IMG/VR virus record: IMGVR_UViG_3300020428_000060
Coordinates: 1 to 28,731 of that record
Source of the DNA: a virus
DNA length: 28,731 bases
Direction: 5' to 3' (one strand)
Numbering within the stretch: position 1 is the first letter of the stretch; each line of letters begins with the position of its first letter. A program made the position numbers and the translations under genes. Below, piece by piece: positions 17,707 to 22,647 of the stretch. A model generated the notes under the pieces. It did no database searches, was not told the DNA's origin, and saw only the letters and a list, made by a program, of their open reading frames with translations.

Positions 17707-17942
17707 GTTCTAGCATATGAGGGTTTAGGTCCCTTGTTGGATTTGGCTTGTTTACGCTTTACAGCACCTCTGCGCTTGGAAGCTGACATGCTTCTAGCTT
17801 TAGCTAAAGGCACGCATTTTGGATACTTTGATCTTTTCTCACCCTTTGACCTGCCACAAGGTGGAAATGAACCATCAGAACGAGGGTTAGCAATGTCAAC
17901 CCACTTGTCTTTTACCCATTGTTTAAGACCTTTTTTTGCCAC
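17703..17942 (-). CDS. Small basic Cys-containing phage protein, GTG start
   Basis: This 79-residue protein starts at a GTG at 17942 and reads MAKKGLKQWVKDKWVDIANP, then RSDGSFPPCGRSKGEKRSKY and PKCVPLAKARSMSASKRRGA. The 'KWVDI....G...PCGR....R..YPKCVP..KA..M' pattern is a recurrent phage family with two conserved cysteines. A good ribosome binding site (AAAGG, eight bases before the GTG) supports this start. The open frame extends upstream to an ATG at 18056, but that part is the shadow of the 48-residue gene in another frame and does not look like family sequence. The two genes overlap by 20 bases, and the downstream stop overlaps the next ATG. Confidence 0.7.
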   Translation of the reverse strand: MAKKGLKQWVKDKWVDIANPRSDGSFPPCGRSKGEKRSKYPKCVPLAKARSMSASKRRGAVKRKQAKSNKGPKPSYART

Positions 17943-18069
17943 TCTTTTTACCTTTCGGTTTGATTCTACCAGAGCAAATACCAGCTGCATACATATTCGC
18001 ATAAGCAGACGGATATACTTTGAACTTCCTTTTCGCAGCAGCTTTGCCCTTTGCACATAGTTTAGCCAT
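17923..18069 (-). CDS. Small basic phage protein MAKLCAKGKAAAKRKFKVYP
   Basis: This 48-residue gene is hidden behind a longer open frame. It reads MAKLCAKGKAAAKRKFKVYP, then SAYANMYAAGICSGRIKPKG and KKSGKKRS. The pattern 'MAKLC..GKAAAKRKFKVYPSAYAN.YA...C.G' is very common among marine phage small proteins, which makes this frame clearly the right one. Two conserved cysteines and the YPSAYAN segment are intact. It ends at TAA 17923-17925, shortly after a run of seven A's where the GTG-started gene in the +1 frame begins. Function unknown; probably DNA-binding or head-associated. Confidence 0.82.
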   Translation of the reverse strand: MAKLCAKGKAAAKRKFKVYPSAYANMYAAGICSGRIKPKGKKSGKKRS

Positions 18070-18135
18070 AGACCAAATATATCATAACGAACCTTGAAAG
18101 GAAATATTGTGTGTAGAGGTGGTTATACTAACAGT

Positions 18136-18305
18136 CACGGCTGGTTTTTAAGACCCCCCTAGTCCCACAAGCCATAGACAGTACTATTATTCTCATGACT
18201 AGGTGCGGTCTGAAACCAGTCCGTGTCATACTAATGTGCGAAGCACATGCTATAGGGAAGCGAGGGGACATAACCCCGAGTATAAATGAGTGTACGCAGT
18301 ACGCT
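18136..18305. other. Structured non-coding region between terS and the small-protein cluster
   Basis: This block has no gene and is visibly richer in G+C than its neighbours. It holds one long interrupted hairpin: CACGG (18136-18140) pairs with CCGTG (18221-18225), CTGGTTT (18141-18147) with AAACCAG (18213-18219), AGACC (18151-18155) with GGTCT (18207-18211), and CCTAGTC (18158-18164) with GACTAGG (18197-18203). That is 24 pairs and a 32-nt loop. Three smaller hairpins follow: ATGTGC-GAA-GCACAT (18234-18248), GGGG-ACATAA-CCCC (18264-18277) and AGTGTAC-GCA-GTACGCT (18289-18305, one G-T pair). The location next to terS suggests a packaging site or an RNA in the late transcript. The rest of 18070-18309 holds nothing else that I see. 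Confidence 0.6.
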
Positions 18306-18309
18306 AATT

Positions 18310-18681
18310 CTAAGACAGGTCGATATTGATAGACAGTTCCCCAGCAACCAGATGTTGATGTTTGTCTGGTGCTTTGAATCCTGCTCTATCCAATATATCT
18401 TTACTTGCTTCTAGCTGTACGTATTCACTTCTAGCATTCGCACTAAGTGATTCTATCTTATGCAGTGCCTTAGTCCCACCCAATGCTATCTTCCGTCTCA
18501 GCTGTACCAGATAATATTCCTGTACCTTTGGATTCTGTAGCATTTTATGAGCTGTTACCCTTGCAGAGTTTCCCTTATATCCAGCCAGTTTAGAAGCTTC
18601 CGTAATACTGCAACCTTGTGATACTAGTATATCCACTAACTTCTTTGCTCTAGGTGTAATCTCTCTTGTAACTGTCTTCAT
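18310..18681 (-). CDS. Terminase small subunit (putative)
   Basis: This 123-residue protein opens MKTVTREITPRAKKLVDILV, then has SITEASKLAGYKGNSARVTA (26-45), a clear helix-turn-helix of the small terminase type. Next come MLQNPKVQEYYLVQLRRKIA and the C-terminal LDRAGFKAPDKHQHLVAGEL, where 'ILDRAG....' is common in TerS proteins. It would bind the packaging site and bring TerL to concatemers. The ATG at 18681 is my choice; a TTG at 18687 extends it by two codons. It is the first gene of the minus-strand late block, and structured non-coding DNA lies on both sides. Confidence 0.8.
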   Translation of the reverse strand: MKTVTREITPRAKKLVDILVSQGCSITEASKLAGYKGNSARVTAHKMLQNPKVQEYYLVQLRRKIALGGTKALHKIESLSANARSEYVQLEASKDILDRAGFKAPDKHQHLVAGELSINIDLS

Positions 18682-18713
18682 GTTCAATATATTATTCTAT
18701 TCGTTTTTATTAG

Positions 18714-18798
18714 TCCACCGCAGAAATTCTAGCGTCAGCGAATTTCGTGGAATCAAACGAAGTGCGATAGTCTATACAAGCATATCCATGCTTTTGTA
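18714..18798. other. Two stem-loops in the divergent intergenic region
   Basis: The first: TCCAC (18714-18718) pairs with GTGGA (18747-18751) and GAAATTC (18723-18729) with GAATTTC (18740-18746), a 12-bp stem with a four-base bulge. The second: ATACAA (18774-18779) pairs with TTGTAT (18794-18799 approx.) and GCAT (18780-18783) with ATGC (18788-18791), a 10-bp stem with a two-base bulge and a four-base loop. Neither is followed by a T-run, so they are not standard terminators. They stand between the terS start and the giant inverted repeat. Confidence 0.55.
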
Positions 18799-18842
18799 TT
18801 GCCACACTCTCTACTGTCTTATTAATTTTGTCCAGATGATTA

Positions 18843-18995
18843 TGCCAGTCGCTGTGCGTCCCGTTAAGTTAGAGAACCGTACAAACATAAGTTCAGCCGT
18901 GTCAAGTTCCTCCAAACCGACCGAGCCTAAACTTGCCACGGCTCTGACTTTGTTCGTATTTCGGTCTCACTTAACAAAACGCCAGCGATCTGGCA
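18843..18995. repeat. Large imperfect inverted repeat, two 66-nt arms
   Basis: The left arm 18843-18908 and the right arm 18930-18995 are imperfect reverse complements around a 21-nt centre. Matching blocks, written for the left arm, are TGCCAG, TCGCTG, GCGT, GTTAAGT, GAGA, CCG, TAC, AACA, AAGT, AGCCGTG and CAAGTT, about 54 paired positions with small bulges between them. The right arm ends at CTGGCA (18990-18995), immediately before the AGGA ribosome binding site of the gene at 19007. The bulges and scattered differences are more like an RNA or DNA hairpin under selection than a fresh duplication. Confidence 0.75.
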
Positions 18996-19006
18996 GGAAA
19001 ATAATA

Positions 19007-19441
19007 ATGACAAACATTAATAAAACAGTAGATAAAATACTAAGTACACATATTTCTAATGCTGAGATGATACTTCCACCAAGTTCATCCAAGCCAGAGA
19101 ATAACCCTATGAAATACTTCATAGACGGACAAGCTAGGACATTCTACTTTGCAAAACTTAAAATCGAGAAAGCTCAATCTAATGTATTGGCTGACTTGAA
19201 AGAAGAAAATGCTAAAGAGAAAGTAGATAGAGATAACGATTTAATCCAGATGTTGGATGAACGCTCTCAATACTACAAGCTATCAATTACTAATCATGAA
19301 CAGACAATTCAAAGATTAGGAAATGCTTATAAAGAAATGACTGGCGATACTTGGACAGCACCTAGACTTAAAGAAAAAGTCCAGATGAAGCGTCCTGTTT
19401 ATGGTTCAGTTCGTAATTATAAAGATGTAGCTTTAGCTTAA
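19007..19441 (+). CDS. First early-block protein, unknown function (144 aa)
   Basis: This 144-residue protein starts MTNINKTVDKILSTHISNAE, contains a charged coiled segment (about 55-110, AKEKVDRDNDLIQMLDERSQ and ITNHEQTIQRLGNAYKEM), and ends KRPVYGSVRNYKDVALA. I do not recognise a family. The ATG at 19007 has AGGA about eight bases upstream. The frame is open for 109 codons before this ATG, but that part overlaps the giant inverted repeat and does not look like protein. It is the first gene of the plus-strand block, divergent from terS, a position where many phages put regulators or host takeover factors. Confidence 0.7.
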   Translation: MTNINKTVDKILSTHISNAEMILPPSSSKPENNPMKYFIDGQARTFYFAKLKIEKAQSNVLADLKEENAKEKVDRDNDLIQMLDERSQYYKLSITNHEQTIQRLGNAYKEMTGDTWTAPRLKEKVQMKRPVYGSVRNYKDVALA

Positions 19442-19450
19442 ATATAACTT

Positions 19451-19549
19451 GATATCTGGATTATTAATTTAGTCCAGATATCTGTGTATTATAGTACAAG
19501 TTGTAGTATAATAAATTATGGTATCTGGGCAGATGTGTCCAGATATCTA
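19451..19549 (+). promoter_or_regulatory. Early promoter-like site bracketed by palindromes
   Basis: A perfect TATAAT stands at 19507-19512, without a convincing -35. It lies between two inverted-repeat pairs of the same word. GATATCTGGA (19451-19460) pairs with TCCAGATATC (19473-19482), and GTATCTGG (about 19521-19528) pairs with CCAGATAT (about 19539-19546). TCCAGATATCT thus occurs twice in direct orientation on both sides of the -10. This is the layout of an operator pair for a dimeric repressor or activator controlling the genes from 19574. The candidate protein in the window is the LexA-type winged-helix protein at 24882, but the link is guesswork. Confidence 0.5.
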
Positions 19550-19573
19550 ATAAAATAATATGAGGAATATAAT

Positions 19574-19921
19574 ATGGAAAAGTTACCAAACGTAAGCGTT
19601 GAGCGAATCGGTTTAAATAGTCACATCGTGACATTTAACGAGAATCAGACGCTATTATCATACAACCGAATTATCGGTGTCTGGAATAGTGAAAGCAATG
19701 TAGTGATATTGAATAGTTCAATATTCAGAGGTGCAAAGCTTTGGGAAAATTCAACGACAACATCGAAGCATAGAAACCAATGGCTTCAAATGACTACAAA
19801 AGAAATTCATGAAAGAATTTCATCTGGTCAATTTGTTGAAGTTGAATTGGGCAATGATGAAGCATTAGTGCCAAGCTTTGCAATGCAAGAAGCAAACATA
19901 CCACCGTATAATTTACACTAA
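19574..19921 (+). CDS. Small early protein with TTSKHRNQW motif, unknown function
   Basis: This 115-residue protein has TFNENQTLLSYNRIIGVWNS (20-39), then WENSTTTSKHRNQWLQMTTK near residues 57-76. Small early proteins of marine phages often show this 'T.yS....I.......i......+S.TTSKH.N.w' pattern; the function is unknown. The ATG at 19574 has GAGGAA about eight bases upstream (19562-19567). It sits just downstream of the palindromic promoter region and is probably the first gene of that transcript. Its stop is followed at once by the strong hairpin at 19928-19966. Confidence 0.65.
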   Translation: MEKLPNVSVERIGLNSHIVTFNENQTLLSYNRIIGVWNSESNVVILNSSIFRGAKLWENSTTTSKHRNQWLQMTTKEIHERISSGQFVEVELGNDEALVPSFAMQEANIPPYNLH

Positions 19922-19966
19922 AAAAAAGTCGCGGACGCGAGGAACAAAGTTCCCCGCGATCGCGAC
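19921..19966 (-). terminator. GC-rich hairpin with T-run on minus strand
   Basis: GTCGCG (19928-19933) pairs with CGCGAC (19961-19966), CGCG (19936-19939) with CGCG (19955-19958), and GGAAC (19941-19945) with GTTCC (19949-19953), with an AAA loop: 15 pairs and two small internal loops. Seven A's precede it on the plus strand (19921-19927), so a minus-strand transcript would read the stem followed by seven U's, the form of an intrinsic terminator. On the plus strand it ends two bases before the AGGAG of the next gene, so there it could instead control translation or mark an RNA processing site. Confidence 0.6.
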
Positions 19967-19977
19967 AGGAGAAAGAC

Positions 19978-20169
19978 ATGAAAGAATATATAGATGACGA
20001 AACTATAATTGAAATTGTAATACGTGAAAATACTAAATCATCTGACACACAGAGATTTGACGTATATCTAGACGGCAAATTTATTGACGGTGGAATTATG
20101 ACAGACACAAAAAACATTCCAGATGTTTTAGGATTTGTCAGTAGATTCATGAACGTTGGGAAGAGATAG
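19978..20169 (+). CDS. Small acidic early protein, unknown function (63 aa)
   Basis: This 63-residue protein reads MKEYIDDETIIEIVIRENTK, then SSDTQRFDVYLDGKFIDGGI and MTDTKNIPDVLGFVSRFMNV. It looks like a small alpha/beta domain with strands at 9-15 and 26-36. AGGAG lies just before the ATG at 19978, directly after the GC-rich hairpin. No family recognised. It is followed two bases later by a small membrane protein gene. Confidence 0.6.
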   Translation: MKEYIDDETIIEIVIRENTKSSDTQRFDVYLDGKFIDGGIMTDTKNIPDVLGFVSRFMNVGKR

Positions 20170-20171
20170 AA

Positions 20172-20351
20172 ATGACTAACGAAATTGTGTGTATGTATAT
20201 TGGCTTAGGTGCATTTTGTTTTTGTGCCTTAGTTACTGGGCTAGCTATCTATATCTATACCCTCTGGTCAATTGGCGAGCGTGAGTTTGTAATGGTTTGG
20301 GTTATGGGTTTGTTGATAGCTTTGACAATAACATTCTTAATATATTTTTGA
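20172..20351 (+). CDS. Small two-span membrane protein (59 aa)
   Basis: This 59-residue gene fits exactly between its neighbours. It reads MTNEIVCMYIGLGAFCFCAL, VTGLAIYIYTLWSIGEREFV and MVWVMGLLIALTITFLIYF. Two hydrophobic spans are obvious, about 7-30 and 39-58, with a short charged turn GERE between them. Three cysteines lie in the first span. An early inner-membrane protein in a phage can serve superinfection exclusion or inhibition of a host membrane process, but nothing shows which. The ATG follows the upstream stop TAG by two bases, and AAGAGA is a weak ribosome binding site. Confidence 0.65.
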   Translation: MTNEIVCMYIGLGAFCFCALVTGLAIYIYTLWSIGEREFVMVWVMGLLIALTITFLIYF

Positions 20352-20361
20352 GGTAAACAAA

Positions 20362-20628
20362 ATGAGAAGACCGACGATATACGAAATAAAAAGATTAACA
20401 ATAGATTCATCGCCTTATTATTTCAGCAAGGCAACTATGCGATTCTTTGGACAAAGGTTAAAAGATTTTAGAGTACATGCTCTGGACAAAGGAAAATATA
20501 AAATCACATGCGATTCAGTCAAGACTGGATATACAACTGTTAGGTATTTTAATCCAGAAACTAACACACTAGATAGAGGTGACGAATTTGCATTAGACAT
20601 TAAACTTAGAGGTGACGAGAATGATTAA
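20362..20628 (+). CDS. Small early protein with YYFSKATMRFFGQ motif
   Basis: This 88-residue protein contains IKRLTIDSSPYYFSKATMRF (9-28) followed by FGQRLKDFRVHALDKGKYKI and TVRYFNPETNTLD. Proteins with 'P.yFs..tmrfFgQ....f.V' are widespread in phages and other mobile elements as small unknowns. The ATG at 20362 is preceded by TGAGGTAAACAA with GAGG as ribosome binding site. Its end overlaps the next gene by eight bases if that gene begins at 20621. Confidence 0.65.
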   Translation: MRRPTIYEIKRLTIDSSPYYFSKATMRFFGQRLKDFRVHALDKGKYKITCDSVKTGYTTVRYFNPETNTLDRGDEFALDIKLRGDEND

Positions 20629-21097
20629 GAAATATTTAGAGGGTACGTTCTTAGAAATATATCGAGGACAAAAAGTTTGGCAGACTTATAGGTTTGACAA
20701 ATGTTATGAGGGCGACGTTAGATATTATTGTGGTAAATCTGGACACCCAAAAGACAGCATTGAATTTGGTAGTAAAGGGTATGAAGAATTCAGAAAAGAA
20801 GAATGTTATTTTTTATGGACTGCATTTCATTCTACAAATCCTCATGAAGATAGTCGGGATATCAATAACCTTATTCCGATTATCGACATAAGCGAGACTG
20901 GATATCATAGTAGTATTATGACATCTATACCGTTGGAATTGCCAGAGCGTTTAGAGTACATGCACGGATACATGATTAAGAAATTATCTATTCATAACAT
21001 AGAGGTTATGAAAGAAAGATTGCCAGCTTATAACCCATGGCATAAAAATCATGGCAAAGCAGAAACATCTGGACAACAAGATTTATTATTAATATAG
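20621..21097 (+). CDS. Early protein of unknown function (158 aa)
   Basis: This 158-residue protein has IKKYLEGTFLEIYRGQKVWQ at the start and a soluble mixed composition with several Tyr and Trp. Parts such as YFLWTAFHSTNPHEDSRDIN (about 62-81) and ERLEYMHGYMIKKLSIHNIE (near 108-127) suggest a folded alpha/beta protein. No family recognised. I chose the ATG at 20621 over a GTG at 20612 because AGAGG (20608-20612) is eight bases upstream. It overlaps the preceding gene by eight bases. The C-terminus (AETSGQQDLLLI) is short and flexible-looking. Confidence 0.6.
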   Translation: MIKKYLEGTFLEIYRGQKVWQTYRFDKCYEGDVRYYCGKSGHPKDSIEFGSKGYEEFRKEECYFLWTAFHSTNPHEDSRDINNLIPIIDISETGYHSSIMTSIPLELPERLEYMHGYMIKKLSIHNIEVMKERLPAYNPWHKNHGKAETSGQQDLLLI

Positions 21098-21105
21098 GAG
21101 TGACT

Positions 21106-21285
21106 ATGAGAAAACATGAGATAGAAGAGTACGGTTCGTTAGACCCACATACTTTGTATGTTGTATCTAAATGGATTGATAGCAATAAACCAGAGACAGT
21201 AAGAAAAAAAATATCTGAAGCTATGAATGTGACAGGTTATTTATTAGAACGACACTATGAGGAGAATATAAATGGGAAGACTTAA
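21106..21285 (+). CDS. Small early protein, unknown function (59 aa)
   Basis: The 59 residues read MRKHEIEEYGSLDPHTLYVV, SKWIDSNKPETVRKKISEAM and NVTGYLLERHYEENINGKT. The part at 29-50 (PETVRKKISEAMNVTGYLLE) looks like a small helical DNA- or protein-binding domain. AGGAG at 21096-21100 is five bases from the ATG at 21106; a GTG at 21100 would lie on top of that ribosome site. The stop overlaps the next gene by 14 bases. Function is unknown. Confidence 0.6.
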   Translation: MRKHEIEEYGSLDPHTLYVVSKWIDSNKPETVRKKISEAMNVTGYLLERHYEENINGKT

Positions 21286-21667
21286 AGACATGTTGATAGA
21301 TGAAATGGAAAATAAACAAATAGATCGCGAGATTAAACCAAATGATTTTTCTAATTTTCATAAGAACAATCTAAAAGTATTTGCTTTGATTGTTAGGTAC
21401 GCTGATGAATCTGCTAAGAAACGTAACAGATATTCTATTGAGGATATTTTGAGTATCATCAGGTGGCATAGAGATGAAGATACTGTTGGAGATATATTCA
21501 AATTAAACAACAACTACAAGGCGTACTATGGTAGAATGTATATGCAGTACAGAAACAAACCTAAATTTTTCGAGACACGGAATAGTCTTGCTGACGGCTA
21601 TGACTTTACTGCTGATATAGAAGTTTATGAAAACTACGTAGAGGTATATAGAACATATGAACTGTAA
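21272..21667 (+). CDS. Early protein of unknown function (131 aa)
   Basis: This 131-residue protein starts MGRLKDMLIDEMENKQIDRE and has a central helical part RNRYSIEDILSIIRWHRDED (51-70), followed by NNYKAYYGRMYMQYRNKPKF near 79-98. 'fe......a......fs...i...iR....' recalls small phage early proteins of unknown role that lie before replication genes. GAGGAG at 21259-21264 is about seven bases before the ATG at 21272. After its stop come 271 bases of structured non-coding DNA, so it is probably the last gene of this early sub-operon. Confidence 0.6.
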   Translation: MGRLKDMLIDEMENKQIDREIKPNDFSNFHKNNLKVFALIVRYADESAKKRNRYSIEDILSIIRWHRDEDTVGDIFKLNNNYKAYYGRMYMQYRNKPKFFETRNSLADGYDFTADIEVYENYVEVYRTYEL

Positions 21668-21675
21668 GTCTGAGA

Positions 21676-21921
21676 AGTAAGGTACCATTACTCAGCGTGT
21701 ATGGGATAGATGAGTATCGCCAAAGGCAGAGTGACGTCGTATCTAGGGTTACCTGTCTATCCTTAATGAATTGTCTAAGTTTATATGGCTATGTTCTTAG
21801 ACAAGGGATAGGTATGATAGGCGAACTGCAGTACCGATATCTTATCTATCCTTAATGAATTCTATACAGGGTGTATAGAAATAACGAGATGTTATATACC
21901 CATGTACTGACATACGTGGGT
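21676..21921 (+). other. Tandem structured element upstream of replication genes
   Basis: Two similar units follow each other. Unit A (21703-21804) and unit B (21805-21880) each open with GGGATAG and continue to an identical 17-mer, TCTATCCTTAATGAATT (21756-21772 and 21845-21861). GGATAG can pair with CTATCC in each unit. The unit then closes with a 9-bp hairpin: TTGTCTAAG/CTTAGACAA (21771-21779 with 21796-21804) in A, and TTCTATACA/TGTATAGAA (21860-21868 with 21872-21880) in B. Two more hairpins follow: ATAAC/GTTAT (21881-21895) and ACCCA.GTA/TAC.TGGGT (21898-21921). No ORF of note is present. It precedes the gene at 21939 and could be a leader RNA, replication origin or regulatory RNA. Confidence 0.65.
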
Positions 21922-21938
21922 GTTCATCTGGAGCAACT

Positions 21939-22295
21939 ATGAAAATTGATAGAGTAACTATGACGGAAGATTGGCAACCAACCGACAGAATAAAACAAGA
22001 GTGCGAAGATCGATTCGGACAGGAGATAGAGATTGAACATGAAGTCGAACAATTTAAAGACTATTACCTCTCAACTGGAGGAGCTTACGCTAACTGGAAT
22101 GTCAAATTCAGAGCGTGGTGCAGACAGAATGCAAAGTGGAATAGAGAAAGAAATAATAGAATCAATACCGAAACTGTTTCGGAACAAAGAAACCGTATGT
22201 CTGGAATCATTGACCAGAGAAATGGAAAAACAAATACAAAAGAGAAGCATAATAAAATTAGAATACAACACAAACATATCAAAAGTGTTTCATGA
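21939..22295 (+). CDS. DnaT-like replication protein
   Basis: This 118-residue protein has a 'W.P.........F......E...F..Y....G....NW...FR.W' arrangement: TEDWQPTDRIKQECEDRFGQ (9-28), then VEQFKDYYLSTGGAYANWNV (36-55) and KFRAWCRQNAKWNRERNN (56-73). That is the DnaT/primosomal C-terminal domain pattern common in phage replication proteins, where it binds ssDNA or helps load the host helicase. The remaining 45 residues are polar and probably disordered. GGAG lies about seven bases before the ATG at 21939. It is the first gene after the structured element and starts the replication and recombination set. Confidence 0.7.
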   Translation: MKIDRVTMTEDWQPTDRIKQECEDRFGQEIEIEHEVEQFKDYYLSTGGAYANWNVKFRAWCRQNAKWNRERNNRINTETVSEQRNRMSGIIDQRNGKTNTKEKHNKIRIQHKHIKSVS

Positions 22296-22296
22296 A

Positions 22297-22647
22297 ATGA
22301 AGAAACTACTGACTGATAAATCAGACGGACATATTGCTTTGTGTTTACAAACTGTCGCTGAGACATTTCAAGTAAAGATACCTACAGATTTAGGATTGCA
22401 TATGTACTTTGAAGTCTTAAATAAATATCCAAACTTTATTATGTCTGATGTTATGAGAGATGTTGTAGCTAATTATAAATATGCAAGGTTACCTATACCA
22501 AGTGAGTTTGTGCAAAAGTGTGAACCAATACACAAACAACATAGCTCATGGTACATATCTAAATTGCAGATTTTCTGCACATATGAAAATCATCTGGTCA
22601 ATGGGTTTCCAGAAAATAAATATTTAAAGGAGTATAACAATGGATAG
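22297..22647 (+). CDS. Possible helicase-loader-like replication protein, start uncertain
   Basis: The part without overlap is 116 residues from the ATG at 22297: MKKLLTDKSDGHIALCLQTV, AETFQVKIPTDLGLHMYFEV, then NFIMSDVMRDVVANYKYARL and PIPSEFVQKCEPIHKQHSSW. A helical domain with a 'f..d.v..A.....y...+lPtp.ef' rhythm resembles helicase-loader or replisome-organiser C-terminal domains, but the match is weak. The same frame is open back to a TTG at 22033 (204 residues), which would overlap the DnaT-like gene by 263 bases; AGGAG lies seven bases before that TTG. Its end overlaps the exonuclease gene (ATGGATAG). Context favours replication initiation. Confidence 0.5.
   Translation: MKKLLTDKSDGHIALCLQTVAETFQVKIPTDLGLHMYFEVLNKYPNFIMSDVMRDVVANYKYARLPIPSEFVQKCEPIHKQHSSWYISKLQIFCTYENHLVNGFPENKYLKEYNNG

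Noticed and set aside
17943-18056. N-terminal part of a 117-residue minus-strand frame
   Set aside because: This is the shadow of the 48-residue MAKLC gene; the family sequence of the second protein begins only at the GTG at 17942.
18680-19006. 109 codons open upstream of the early gene at 19007, which would give a 253-residue protein
   Set aside because: The region is occupied by three hairpins, the translated text has no domain-like pattern, and the ATG at 19007 has its own ribosome site.
19451-19482. GATATCTGGA/TCCAGATATC hairpin as a terminator for the gene ending at 19441
   Set aside because: It is AT-rich and has no T-run behind it; the repeated word around the -10 box fits an operator better.
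21805-21850. Possible hammerhead-like ribozyme (ATGATAGGCGAAC in unit B)
   Set aside because: The invariant CUGAUGA and GAAA core elements are missing and stems do not fit.
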